Assembly: GCF_010093535.1 (NCBI RefSeq)
Contig: NW_022985210.1
Coordinates: forward strand, 130,079-194,078
Source: Lindgomyces ingoldianus
Taxonomy: Eukaryota > Ascomycota > Dothideomycetes > Pleosporales > Lindgomycetaceae
Direction of reading: 5' to 3'
Length of the DNA: 64,000 nt
In this document: positions 12,230 to 24,026 of the stretch, one piece after another
How positions within the stretch are numbered: the stretch's first letter is position 1
Layout: the number at the start of each line of letters is the position of its first letter
Made by a program: the position numbers and the translations under genes
Notes under the pieces: generated by a model
The model's input: only the letters and a program-made list of their open reading frames with translations
The model's database searches: none
Told to the model about the DNA's origin: nothing

Positions 12230-12809
12230 GCGCGTGGCAGAAATGGGCTCCTTCGCACCACCGAGAGAGACATTCCACGGTTGATACGGATCTGTGCAAC
12301 CACACAGACTCAGAGGCAAGGATGCTTGGGATAGTGCCTGCTGAGGAAAGCTCTGTCTGGGAAACTCTAAGATCCTGGCTTCAGATCACCTTGTATGCAA
12401 GGGAGAGACTTACGACGGGGATAAATCTATGTAGCATCAAAGGATGAATGATGGGTACGTAGGGAGGAGTACTAAGACTAGTTAAACGTTTTAGGAATAT
12501 GAAATACTTGACTCGGCATTACGATGATCCTTAACGTTCCTTTCCCGTCGTGAGCAGCCTCGTGCACTCTCTTCTTTGGTTCTCTATCTTTTGGTTGGTA
12601 CTGCAGGAGATTGAGGTGCAGCGTCACGTGGCAACAAGGACCAAGCGCCTCTTGGCAAAAATTTACCCACAGATCCCCACCCCATTCTCGTTCGGTTTCT
12701 CACCGTCCCGCCGCATTTTCACTCACACAACCCACTCATTTTCTCTGCGCCTTTTCTTCCTTTACAACTGACCAGATGTAACCTGCACGCCTCTGGACAC
12801 CTCTCGAAC
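12230..12809. other. intergenic, cyclophilin / RRN3
   Basis: 3' flank of the cyclophilin gene followed by a pyrimidine-rich promoter stretch (about 12,550-12,770) before the RRN3 start. No additional gene seen. Confidence 0.5.
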
Positions 12810-14705
12810 ATGGTCTCTCTTGCCAACACCAATAGAGCGACTGGCATCATCGCCCCCAGCATTGGCGGCAGCCTCAAGCGCAAACAACCCGATACCTTCG
12901 ACGCCGACAAATTCTCATTAAGCCAAATCAAGCGCCGTCGAGTCACATTTGACCCCGACATCGACGTTCACATACTTCCGGACGTGAACGAAAAGAGCTT
13001 GGAGCTGGTTGGGGAGGAGGTCCGACGCGCTTTGGAGAAGCACGCTACCAACGACAATGGAGGCTATGATCAGATACGGGAACTCTTCACTCTTAAGCCT
13101 ACTGATGCCGATGCGCCTCTCACTAGACTTCTCCAAAAATACGTCATTGCTCTCGCTAACAATGTACCCCTCCTCGACCACAAATGCTCCGGACTTGTAC
13201 ATGCCATCATCGACTGTCGTTGGATTGCCCGCAATGAGCAGTTTGTGAGCTCATACCGACACCTTCTACGGTCATTGTTATCTGTCCAACCCGGCTTCAC
13301 CTCCTCCGTCTACACTATGCTGGTGGACATGTTCATGGAACTTCCGTCACCCGCCATACGCCAACAGGACGACCCGAACATCCAGCGCTCGCAACTCCAG
13401 GCCCGCGTTCACGACTGCCTCAGGTTTCTCTTGCGACACAACCCTCTCACGAGCACCTATCTACCATCCATCTTTTTGGCGACGTTCCCCTTCCCCACTG
13501 ATACCACAAAGGCCCATGTCCAATATATCAAGAACATCCTCAAAGTCTCGGAGTACTGTCCGGAGTTAAAGGGGCAAATATTATCACTTGTCATGGATAA
13601 GCTGGTCAAGATTGACTCGCAAATTCAGGTTGACATGGAAGAGTTGGAAGACGATATTGAGGACCAGCTGGTGGAAGGCGTGGCGAAAGACATGGACGAC
13701 GAGGAAGAGGAAGATGTTAGTGATTACGAATCCGTGTCCAGCGAAGAAAGCATACATGGTGAAGAGCGTCGCTTGAAAGAGCTTAAAGAATCCGTTGCCA
13801 AGCTCGACGCTATCATGGATCTCCTTTTCTCACACTACGACTCGATCTTCGCCCAAGGCGATCTTTTCGAAACCGACGATGTATTCGAAATCCTCCTCTC
13901 ACAATTTGCGAGCATTATCCTGAAGACTTACCGTTCGCGGCATACACAGTTCCTACTATTCCATTTCAGCCAAATCTCGCCCGCTCTTACCGAGCGCTTT
14001 GCTGGATGCTGCTCACATCTTGCCTTTAATAACCGTATCCCACATATGGAGCGTGTTGCAGCAGCTGCGTATCTAGCCTCCTTCATCGCCCGTGGTGCGC
14101 ATGTCTCTCGCTCTGTTGTCCGGGATGTGTTCGACCTCCTATGTCATCACCTCGAAATACTTCGTATGACCCAGGAGTCGAGCTGCAAAGCCCCAGATGT
14201 CCGGCGCTACGGCACCTACTACGCTATTGCCCAAGCACTCCTTTACACCTTCTGCTTCCGCTGGCGAGACCTCATTGTCACCGACGACGACGATGTCGTC
14301 ACTGACGAAGAAATCGTCTACCACGAAGGTGATTTCCTCTGGTATAGCGATATCAAAGATATCCTCCGCCGAAACATCTTCTCCAAACTCAATCCTCTCA
14401 AGATCTGCGCCCCTACCATCGTCGCTCAATTCGCACGCATGGCACACCATCTCCGTTTCCTTTATGTCTTTCCACTCATCGAGACCAATAAACGGATTAG
14501 GCTGGCCAAGAGCCTGGGGACTGGGTACATGGATGGTGTAGCAGCGAGGGAGACGGCGCTGACGATGAAGAAGGGCGAAGAGGCTTTTTTGTTGGATGCG
14601 TACTTTCCGTTTGATCCGTATGTTCTGCCCAGGAGTAAGAGGTGGTTAGAAAAGGATTATGTGCAGTGGAAACCTATTCCGGGGATGGAGCCTGTAGGTG
14701 GGAAT

Positions 14706-14740
<35 letters not shown>

Positions 14741-14879
14741 AGAAGATGATGATGATGAGGAAGAGGAAGAGGAAGAGAATGGGGATCATGAGAGCGATTC
14801 TGAGAGGGATGGGTCTGAGGATGGAGATGATGGTGAGGAGGAGGTGGATATTGACGACGGTACGGATGCGAGTTTTTAG
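12810..14879 (+). CDS. RRN3: RNA polymerase I initiation factor Rrn3
   Basis: Single exon of 689 residues. Rrn3/TIF-IA bridges RNA polymerase I to the core factor at rDNA promoters and acts in the nucleolus. The N-terminus carries basic clusters (LKRKQP and KRRRVTFDP at about 23-50) followed by the long HEAT-like helical body. Recognisable blocks include LLDHKCSGLVHAIIDCRWI, MDLLFSHYDSIF and NPLKICAPTIVAQFARMAHH. An internal acidic segment at about 275-315 carries DDIEDQLVEG and EEEEDVSDYESVSSEES, the position of the flexible acidic/Ser loop in the family. The protein ends in a very acidic tail from about residue 633 made of GAA/GAG/GAT codon runs (14,705-14,780). Yeast Rrn3 is 627 residues; the extra length here is largely that tail. 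Confidence 0.93.
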
Positions 14880-16757
14880 TTTACTTTTGTACTGCGCTGC
14901 AGGGCACTGAATGATATGGTATAGTTTGGTATGATATGGCTTGGCATGGCGTCGAGAAAAGCTTTTTGATGCATTTATAGCGCGTGGGATCGTGGTATGG
15001 TTTGGTTGCATTGTTAGGTCTGGGTTTCAGCGATCTGCATGTAGATGGGCTGGCGCTTTTAGCGTCGGATAAGAGGTCATTAGGACTTGGAAAGGGAATG
15101 AAGTTGTGTTCATACAATCATTTTGCTGTGCAGGACAGCTATGTTGAGCCTGTAGATGCAGTTTAAATCACGTCGTATCTGGAGAGTTGATTCTTAGACA
15201 AGCAGCCTATGCAGAGAGTAATAGCTGTCTTAGTTTTCGTTGTACCAAGTTATTAAGATATCAGGTTTTGCTCCCACCTTTTGGGCTCCAGCGCCCTACT
15301 CTGTTTTTATACACCTCTGCATCATCAAAGAACGGATTTATGAAGGCTAGAAAGAATGTGTGTGGAGTAGAAAATTGTGTGCGCCTACCAATCACTGTTA
15401 ATTATATCGACTAGGGAGTTATTATTGGCTCCAAGTTCCTTGACAATACTAACCGAAAGTCGACGTTGGTTTTTTTGTACACTAGTGGAACAGGCTTCCC
15501 TTTCACAAGCAAGCATTATTTTACAAATTCCTTAAACTGAAGTCAATCGTATTTTAGAAGGCTACTTCTATTCTCCCACTATGAGAACGGGGTTAAGAGT
15601 AAATGAGGTTAAAAAGCGGGAGGGAGCGAGCGGCGGCGTTGATGTCATATAGGTTAAGGCCTTTAGATTCCCTTGTCGGGGCTCGGCCTAGGTGTATTCT
15701 CGTTTAAGGAGGAGGAGTGAATGAATGGATGTGCAATACGAAGCTACTTCTGTATTCTGGGAACCTTTTTTTCGTTGTCTCATAAAACTACTTCCTGAAT
15801 GGGCCTTAGTGTACTCCTTGTCATACATACCTTCTGCTAAAAATATCGCTAGAAGTAAACAGAAGTTACCGTACCTTTTGCCCTTCTCTCGTGAGAACTT
15901 CTGTCACTCGTCGTACTCACTTAATTCCCTTTCTCCTATCTCCTTCACCTTACTTTCCAAAATCCCTCGTGATCATTGCCCGGGGTTCACTTACAAGCTT
16001 CCTCAACGGCGCCTGAAATCTCTCACACATTCCGCATTAGGAAAGCAGGTGTAGCGCCGGAGCGTTTGTTAATTTCCCTAATCTCCAGGTCTCACCGTCC
16101 CATGTTCTTCCGTACTACGTTCTTCCGAATGACGACGACGTGGTGGTCGAGTGCGAAGGAAGCGTTCAGGTATCTCCAGCATGATAATAGCGGCGGTTGC
16201 GAAGGTGATCCATTGCTGAGGGAGTGCGATGGCGGAGAATATTGGGCGTGAGGGGTCTGCGTATTTCGGACATGATGGCGTTGGGGGTGAAGACGTGGTG
16301 GTTCATTATGGGATTCTCTGGGATTTTAGGTAAAAGCGGGTGAGGTTGAGAGAGAAATGGAGTCGTAGCAAGAACGTGGAGAGAACAATCTTTATTCTGA
16401 TAACATAGCTTGGTCTGATGGTTGTCACTGAGCACAAACAACTCTATCTCTTTTAGACTCGTTTTGGTATCAGCTACGGAGAGCTGTAGGTGCCGCCTTC
16501 TGCACTTATTCATGCGCTCGAATGCCTCATTCATAACCTCGTCAATCATCATATATATCCACCTCCAAAACCCAACTCCTGCCAGTCCCACAAAGGACAT
16601 TTCTCCGAACGCCGCCTGAAGGCCCAGAGGCCCTGAGCCCGAATACTCCATCACCTGGTTCTAAGTAAAGTCCTGTATCGCAAGAAAAGTGTTCTGAAAA
16701 TCCCAATAACAATAGCAAAAACAAAAAAAACAGTACCACTTACCTCAGAAACTCAGC
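14880..16757. other. intergenic, RRN3 / STE20-like kinase (3' to 3')
   Basis: Nearly 1.9 kb between convergent genes. A short repeat of TATGGTATAG/TGATATGGC-like units lies just after RRN3 (about 14,910-14,950). The open frames at 15,725-16,054 (+) and 16,654-16,166 (-) lack motifs and splice context. I see no supported gene. Confidence 0.45.
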
Positions 16758-19700
16758 TCACTTCGCCACCCTAACCGTTCCCTGCCCCTCCCCATCTCCC
16801 TCCTCTTCACTTAACCCCTCCATTCCCATTCCCGGAGGTTTCATCTCCTCCAACCTCATTGCTTTCAACAAATCCCTACTTGCCCTCAATCCATCCCTTA
16901 ACTCCGTCGTACTCTTCCACAACGCATTACTCAGAATGATGGGGTCACTCTCCACACCGACTAGCGCTTCAGGATCAGGACCCCTCGGGACCGGGAAATC
17001 GACAAGCGGCTTCCCGTTAGGCCCAACGCTGACGCGGGATATGAGCGTTGACGTACGTGTGGCCGGGCGCTGGAAAGCAAGGCCATCATTATCGTCCGCG
17101 TATTCTTCCGCATCTGCGTCGGAAGAGCGCGCAAGGTCATCATCCGTCGATGCGGTTCTCCGGGAGCGCATACTCGAGGGTCCGCGGTCGTAGAGCCGAC
17201 GTTGTGACTGCTGGGCTTGTCTTTCATATTGTTCCCAGAGTTCGTCGACGGAGTCTTCGTCTTCGGCTGAGCCAGAGGTTGACACGGATGCGGGTGGGGA
17301 CTCATCGATGTTGTAGGCGGCTTGGTGGCTCCAGCTATCCCAGACTACTTGCTGGCTGCGCTGTCGACTGTATCCCATGTTGTTTGGCGGGGGCTTCACT
17401 TGCATCTGCGAGACGGAAGAGACACCCCGGGCGTGCATGGAGTGAGGGTGTCCTTGCTCTGTGGGGTACTCTTGCTCGTCGTAAGCGTTAGGTGTGAGAA
17501 GACCAGGGATGGCGTGATTGGGTTCGGATTGCGATTTCATGTGGTACGAGGCACGGTTGTTATTCTGTGAGAGATGGACTTGGTCTTCGAGATCAAAGGG
17601 ATTGCCGTTCGTGGCCTCTGTTCCTGCCGTATATGTGGACGTTGATGCTGAGTCGGCGGTGGACGGGCGATAATCATCAATGTTCGCCATGTCCAAATCT
17701 ATCATTGAAGTTCGAAGGGGGGAATCTGGCGCCGAGATAATACGAGGATAATCGTCGAACGAGCCAACAGGTTCAGTCGTAGCATGTCTCAAACTCGGTC
17801 GGAAGTCAGGTCCAAGTGTGGGTGAAGACGCGAAGACAGGGCCTTGATCAGACATGCTGCTTTGACTCTCGGCTGGCTCCCTCGGTGGAAAGACAAAATC
17901 GCGAGTCCGGCGGTTGTCTTCTAGAGGCGCAGTCATCATTGGGACGGTAAGTTCTTGGGTCTCACGTCGGCGAGAAAACCGAAGTTCTTTGGGAAGAGGC
18001 TCGTAGTTTGCCTCAGCCATGGACGCATCAAAAGTCCACTCCATTGTCCGTCGATTCGGCTTTTCTGGAATTGGTTTCGCCGGCATAGGGTCCTCTGCCA
18101 TAACTGGAAATTTCCAGTCACGAGTTGCGCGTTTCGTTAGTTGATTCTGCGAGAAGGAATCATGCCCTTCTTCTTCCTCCTCCAGCTCTGTTTCGCGGAG
18201 CAGCCGATGCATTCGATTAGCTTTCAAGGTGGGTACCTCGCCAAGATCAATACTAGGGACATCTGCTACCGAGGGTGCAGCAAAGTCTAAGTCAATAACC
18301 GTTTCTCGATTTGGTGCACCGGGGTTGAAGTCACGAAGAACGAGGTCAGAAGGAGGTCGATCAGACCCTACCCCGCTGTACCGATAGGGTGTTGAATTCT
18401 GGTCGAATACTCGATCCAGGCGCCGCTTTCCTCGTTTGATTTGCTCTTCCTTGATACTTGCCTGTAACTTTGCAAAGCGATCGTCGTCAGGGGGAGGCGC
18501 GCTCATGAAATTTTGACCAGACGGTGAGCCGGAGAATGGGTCAGGAAACTGGCCGCCAATTTGCCTTTCGAAATCATCAGTGGTGCTGAACGTCCAGTCA
18601 TCTTCATCGTCTTCGATCTCTGGAGCAAGGGGATCAGGTGCTTGAGCACCATAGGGATTGAAGAGTGAAGCGCGAGCGCCTCCGCCCTGTTCCCAACGAT
18701 AGTAGCGCTCCACAAGCTGGACCAGAATATAAGAAGGATACATCTTGGTAGTGTTTGCGAGAAATGGATGCTCTAGAATTTGGTCTGACGTTGGACGATC
18801 CTGAGGATTGGGTGCGAGGACGAAAGCAACGAGACTCTTGAGATTATCAGAAAACCTAGCGCCTTCGAGTTGAGGAATGCCACTCTCGGGAAGTTTCCAT
18901 TGAACAGTTTTGTGGAATGGAGGAAAACCGGTCGCCATTTCGAAGACTGTGCATCCGTATGCCCAGATATCGACCTCGGAACCATAAAGAACTTCATTCG
19001 GTCGGACCATGCTGCTGGGATCCGCATCTTTCACCCATTCCTTTTGTAACTCTGGAGCCATCCAGTAAGGTGTACCAACGATCGTCGAGCGTTTCGCGAT
19101 TTCGGGCTCCAACTGGCCTGAGACACCAAAGTCGCACAACTGCACTCGACCCTCTTCATTGACAAGAATATTGTTGCCTGTGGGTGGTATGATTAGTAAT
19201 GCGCATTTACCGAATTATAGCAGACAGTGCTATGGCCAACTTACACTTGAGATCCCGATGTAAAACGCCTGCTTCGTGGATGTACTTAAGTCCCAACGCT
19301 AGTTCACGTGCGATAGCTATGATGTACTTCTCATCTAGGCCGGGATTCTGAAGTGTCATTGTTGGCTTCATGAGAGTGTGCACGCTGCCGCCGCTGCAAT
19401 ATTCGCTGATGATCCAGAGCTCATTGTGGACGGTTCGGGCCTCTTCAATGATATTGACGTACGGACGCGCCTTGCTATCCCGTAACTGCTGCAGAATCCT
19501 GATCTCTTTTAGCGTTTCTTCCAGGTTCTTCGTGGTCATTTCCTCATAGTCGACCTTGTCAATATCGATGATCTTGATCGCAACCAGTCCACCGGTTGCG
19601 GGATTGATGCTGCTCTGTGGTCAGCCAGATGCGTTCACCGCATGGGCTTCACCCACCCTTTAAAGACACGACCATACGAGCCCTTCCCAATCAATTCAGA

Positions 19701-20375
19701 GAATCCATAAGGTGGCGGTTCATCTCCGCTGCGCTTCGCCCTCTCTGCGACTAGCATCTCCATCTCTTTTGCCTGCTGGATCGCGCGACTCTTTGTGCCC
19801 GCATTTTGCGGTGGCTGCAAGAGGGAACTCTCCATTTTAGAAACCCGCTCCGCGGTGACCTGCCTCTTTAATAGAGCTACCGCGCGCTCAACTTTGAACG
19901 GGGACTCTGTTATAATTTCTAGCGGGCTATTGCTTCTGCTATGACTATGCCCAGTATTCTCGTCTGCGGTTATTCGCAGTGGGGGCTGAAGGGGAGAAAG
20001 CGGCGGGAACGTGATTGCAATTGGTGGGTCGGAATTCGAATAGCCGTGAGTGTTGAATGGAACTCCGCCTTGTGTTGTGGGGGGACTTGAGAAGCGATCA
20101 AGCGACGGTGTCTGTGGAGGCGGGGAGACGTGCCCCAGATCTAATAGCGGCGATCGGTAGCCAATTTTCTGGTGGTGGGGAAGAATTGGTCTCGAAATCG
20201 AGAGCTGCGAGATTGGTGTGTTCGGTGGTTTCTTCCTACGACCTATACTTGTTAACCTTTCGAAAGATAGGCCACGCCTGGGGCGGGAAGAAATGCTCTC
20301 ATCCCTTTGTCTTTCGTCGACGTCGGTCTTGGACCGCTTGAGTTTGCGCATATTTGCGTCGGCCAGCCCCAGCAC
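16758..20375 (-). CDS. STE20-family serine/threonine protein kinase
   Basis: Three exons: 20375-19657, 19612-19245 and 19177-16758; introns of 44 and 67 nt; 1168 residues. A basic/Ser-Pro N-terminus of about 220 residues precedes the kinase domain. Glycine loop GKGSYG at 230-235; VAIK with Lys253; HRDLKCNN with catalytic Asp360; DFG with Asp378; then GTPYWMAPE, the STE20 signature, and WAYGCTVFEMATGFPPF. The roughly 650-residue C-terminal region is disordered, with many Arg/Ser and Pro patches and no second domain I can name. Fungal relatives act in septation, polarity or MAPK-type signalling; which applies cannot be read from sequence. Start at MLGLADANM; a second Met nine codons in is also possible. 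Divergent to the small gene at 20936. Confidence 0.9.
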
Positions 20376-20935
20376 GCAAGGCGCCGAGGTGGTAGTTCTG
20401 GGCGTTTGTGCTGGGCGAGAGAGAGGGAACGACTTACGACGTGAAGTTCAATTAAGTTTGGGCCCGGTGAAAGACAGTCATACTGCGTGATGGGCGTCGT
20501 TCGAAGCGGTGACAGACCTTCAACTGTTCAGACGTTGCAACAGGTTCACGCGCCCGCAGAGTGAAGGCACAACAACAAGCGGTCAGAGCAGCATGCTGGG
20601 ATACAGAAAGTGAGGTACAGATCCAGTGAGCACAGAATGCATACGGAAATGTGAACAAAAGGAGCGTTGGGGAGAAGTTAATGTGTTGTACCTGCCGCGG
20701 CAGATTTCGTGATACAAAGCCGCGAGGTCTCCACGCACATCCCTGCCTTCCCGCTAATGCGAGCTTAATTTAAAACAGGGCTAGTGCCGGATGGCATTCA
20801 CTAGCCACTCCTATGCCCTGTGACATCACTCGCCGCCACACGATGCCTCGAATACCTTTTGTTTGCATCATTGCATCATTGCATCATTGCATCATTGTAA
20901 TCATAGAATCCACTAGAATTTAATCCATCACCGAA
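20376..20935. promoter_or_regulatory. divergent promoter, kinase / small Gly-Asn-rich protein
   Basis: A 560-bp shared upstream region. Its most striking element is the tandem octamer at 20863-20894, only about 42 bp before the start of the plus-strand gene. No TATA box is obvious for the kinase. Confidence 0.5.
20863..20894 (+). repeat. four tandem copies of TTGCATCA
   Basis: TTGCATCA occurs four times head to tail with no spacer and no mismatch, ending about 42 bp before the ATG of the 113-residue protein. The complement is TGATGCAA, the sequence known in animals as the C/EBP-ATF composite site. A fungal bZIP factor could use it, or it may be a chance microsatellite in the 5' UTR. Confidence 0.85.
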
Positions 20936-21331
20936 ATGGCACCAAATGACAGCTGGCTCACACGCACCACGAATGCCGCAGCAGCAGGCCTGGGGAACTT
21001 CACTGGAGGCATCGTCAATGCAGTTGGCAACGGCGTAGTTGGAGCAGGCAGAGGAGCAGGCTCGAGGTCAGCGGTTCTCTGGCCGTTGGTAGTATTTAAC
21101 CCGTACTGACAAGAATTCAGCGTTACAAACACCACTCGAGGTTGGGGTGACACCGTCCGTGAATACGGTAACTCCATCAAAGATGTGACAGGAGCCTCTG
21201 GCGCTCGTGCTGGCACAAACAAGAATCCTCTCGGGCTTGCGAGCAGCAAGGGAGGCGCGAAAGCGACGATGGCGTCGAGATCGGGAGGGACCCAGAGGAA
21301 GGGGACGGCAGGGAATCCACTGGGGTTGTAA
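20936..21331 (+). CDS. small Gly/Ala/Asn-rich conserved fungal protein
   Basis: Two exons, 20936-21066 and 21121-21331, joined across a 54-nt intron (GTCAGC donor, CTGAC branch site, TTCAG acceptor); 113 residues. The first half has repeated small-residue helix-like segments (GLGNFTGGIVNAVGNGVVGAG). The second carries TRGWGDTVREYGNSIKDVTG and ends NPLGL, with a second NPLGL about 30 residues earlier. I recall similar short proteins widespread in ascomycetes, without an assigned function. No signal peptide or clear TM helix. The exon-exon frame, the repeat-like pattern and the position right after a promoter-like octamer array support a real gene. Converges on the PPR gene. Confidence 0.75.
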
Positions 21332-21707
21332 TGTCCGCGGATGACAGCCACAATTGGCCTTGACTTCGAAGAGACTTTCGTGAGAGAGTGATTGGAGTTA
21401 GATTAGGATGAAGCGTCCCTTTCAGATACGCGGGAGGAGGGTTGGGTATCGCACAAGTAGTTATACAAATACAACCGCTATGTTCATGTGTAAGAGGGAC
21501 CCCCTTGCCAGCCAACACCGTCCATATATGTCTTTGAGTTTCCTAATCGGACAGCGCTCTATATAACTAAGAGGCGGGTCAGAACACCGCCTCGATGCAC
21601 AATGACGTACAAGAAGAGAATTTAAAGAAAGAAATGCTAGTTATGTAAGTAGTAGAAGCAGAAAAAGCTTATAGGCGTGATAGAATAGAGGATGATGTGA
21701 TCGAATC

Positions 21708-24026
21708 TCAAGCGACACTGTACGCATCTAGATCCCCGATCTTCATCTCTGGGAAACCAAGCTCTGCCTTTGCTTGGTCAATCATACCCTCAACGACTTC
21801 GGGAGTGTGTTTTCGTTTTAAAATCACGCGAACGAATTCCGACAATAGATTAAGGTTCATGTCGGCGATTTCTGCCTCGCTCAGATAAGAAAACTGCTGT
21901 CCCGTCATGTTCGTTCGTTCGAATCGTTTCTGCATGAGCATATGGTAAACGCGGGCCATTTTCTCAACATCTCGCTTGAAGACGCCATTTTGGTGCTGTC
22001 TCCGACTCGTCGAGGCGGATCGCCGCGCATCCACCCAGGCAATCTGGTTCTGCAAAATCTGAGCTGACTTGTTCGATGGGAAGAGACCAAACTTCTTTCT
22101 GAACACGTGCATGGCGACAAGCGAGCCAGTGAGATCGTTATCATAGCTGAAGCAATGCATTACTAATGTGTTGAGTGCACCTTGGTTTGAAGCAGCCAAC
22201 CCAATTCGAAACCGTTCGGCGTCGTGTCTGCTACGTACGAGATCCCACCAACAGAGCGTTTCTTTGAGTAGGTCGCGCGAACTTGGAAGGGTGCTATTAT
22301 GCCGTGTTTCGTGGTCGCCGAGGGCAAGCCGCAAAGTTTTCCACAGGCATCTAAAGGTAGCACCGTCAGGAAAAACTCCAGGGAGTCGTCCTCCAACCGG
22401 CGGTTTCAGTACGTCGGCTAATGAACGGTATATGTTCCAGACTTCATTATATTTCCCTTGTCGGCACTGATTCTCTAGCATAATGTTCATGACTGCCGTA
22501 TTGGGGGCGAGTTTTGAGTCTCTCAACCATCGCGTAAGATAGTCGACGTGTTCCCACTGCGCATGGTTGGCGTGCCATTGCATTAGAAGGGCGAATGTTG
22601 TGACGTTGGCTGGGGGGGTTTTCCAATCAAGCTCTGAAGTCGAAGGCCTGTTGTTCAATAAGTGTGTGTGCTTGGAAATGGCGTCAGCGGCCGAAAGAGA
22701 ATGTGCAGGCTCAGACCACGACCTGTACGCCTCAATCATTCGCCACGCCATATTTTCTGCTTTGAGTTCGTTTGGTTTCTTTTTTGAACGGAACAGGGCC
22801 TTTAGAAGAAGGTTGAAGTGGAAGGTTTGCGGATCGTATCCGCGTTTCATCATCATCTCTAAGATCTGTGCTGCGGCCTCGGGTGCCTTGTTGACAGCTG
22901 CGGACTTGACCCAATCGCCAAATAAGTGAAATCGGTAAGACGGAGGTAGTATTGTAATGGCCTGGAGGGCGATGCTGGACATTTTCTCGATATCGGTTCC
23001 AAGGCGATAGAGAAGGTGCAGTCTCCGGAGAACCTCGTTGATTTCAGTCTGGGAAGAATCGCGAGCGATGAATCCATGTGTGACCATCTCTTTGAAGACC
23101 TTTTTAGAGTACGAAAGATGGCGAGCCTCCAGAAATCCCACAAACCAACTATCATAATCCCTAAGAGTGACACGGTCCCCTAGGACGTCTTTCATTCTCG
23201 AATACATTTTTTGAGCAATGTCATGGTGCTCTGCTAAATCGGATCGAGTATGAGCCCTGAAGACAGCCATTATAATGGTCGGGTCCCAATCAGGGTAAAG
23301 CTCGAAGAGCTCGTCCATGATACCTCGTGCTCTATCCGCATTACCAGCCAGTGCATACATCCTCGCACCAGCTTCAAGGTGCTCCGGTTTGAAGTCGTGC
23401 CGCAGCTGGTTATTTGACTGATCGTAGTCGTCCTCCCATTCCTTCAATGCCTTCTCTTCCTCCCCAGTGAGGAACATGCCTTCCAAATATGCGATTCGTT
23501 GTTTGACAGTTGTTGGTTTTCCGGTTGCGCGCATGTCTCGATACAGCTCGCAAAGGTGCGGGTCTCGTGAGCGATTTCTCATTGATTTAATCGATTGTGT
23601 GGCCCAGAGTATGTCCCAGGCTCGGTTCGGTATATCGAGAGGAAGTTGGGGGTACGTTCTTTTCGCCAAGGAATATGCTCTCCAAACCCGAGAGCGAACA
23701 TCGTCATTGCATCCTTTAGAGTCCACAAGTAAAAGGCAATAGTTCAGTCGCCTAACCGCATCGGTCCGAGCGAAGTTGCCAGTAATTGTTACATTGTCCT
23801 TATTTCGTATTTCCTTTCGGACAGCTCTCCGAATGGCATCCTTTGCTGCATCTCTGCCATCGACCTTCTGTCTCTTTGCGGTTCTCGCAGCACGTAGAGT
23901 TCCATGGCTAGACGGATCCCAGGTGTTGAGAAAGCCTGGAATCGTCTTAGGTACGGTCGTTATTGTGCGAATTGGTAGGCTGATTTGAGGATGACAGAGA
24001 CTCCCTCGTCCCAGACGATGGAGCAT
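21708..24026 (-). CDS. mitochondrial pentatricopeptide-repeat (PPR) protein
   Basis: Single exon, 772 residues. The N-terminus (MLHRLGRGSLCHPQISLPIR) is basic, Ser/Leu-rich and free of acidic residues, as in a mitochondrial presequence. The body is all helical with degenerate PPR-like pairs, for example the stretch around residues 400-440 (FHFNLLLKALFRSKKKPNEL) and VMNIMLENQCRQGKYNEVW near 530. It also has TPR-like blocks earlier (EAGARMYALAGNADRARGIM). Fungal PPR proteins of this size bind mitochondrial mRNA and control its stability or translation; the target transcript is not deducible. It resembles the CYA-5/Pet309-like group in build but I cannot assign orthology. Confidence 0.8.
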   Translation of the reverse strand: MLHRLGRGSLCHPQISLPIRTITTVPKTIPGFLNTWDPSSHGTLRAARTAKRQKVDGRDAAKDAIRRAVRKEIRNKDNVTITGNFARTDAVRRLNYCLLLVDSKGCNDDVRSRVWRAYSLAKRTYPQLPLDIPNRAWDILWATQSIKSMRNRSRDPHLCELYRDMRATGKPTTVKQRIAYLEGMFLTGEEEKALKEWEDDYDQSNNQLRHDFKPEHLEAGARMYALAGNADRARGIMDELFELYPDWDPTIIMAVFRAHTRSDLAEHHDIAQKMYSRMKDVLGDRVTLRDYDSWFVGFLEARHLSYSKKVFKEMVTHGFIARDSSQTEINEVLRRLHLLYRLGTDIEKMSSIALQAITILPPSYRFHLFGDWVKSAAVNKAPEAAAQILEMMMKRGYDPQTFHFNLLLKALFRSKKKPNELKAENMAWRMIEAYRSWSEPAHSLSAADAISKHTHLLNNRPSTSELDWKTPPANVTTFALLMQWHANHAQWEHVDYLTRWLRDSKLAPNTAVMNIMLENQCRQGKYNEVWNIYRSLADVLKPPVGGRLPGVFPDGATFRCLWKTLRLALGDHETRHNSTLPSSRDLLKETLCWWDLVRSRHDAERFRIGLAASNQGALNTLVMHCFSYDNDLTGSLVAMHVFRKKFGLFPSNKSAQILQNQIAWVDARRSASTSRRQHQNGVFKRDVEKMARVYHMLMQKRFERTNMTGQQFSYLSEAEIADMNLNLLSEFVRVILKRKHTPEVVEGMIDQAKAELGFPEMKIGDLDAYSVA

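Noticed and set aside
16166..16654. 162-codon minus-strand frame after the kinase gene
   Set aside because: Hydrophobic start but no family resemblance, no splice context, and located upstream-in-3' of two convergent genes.
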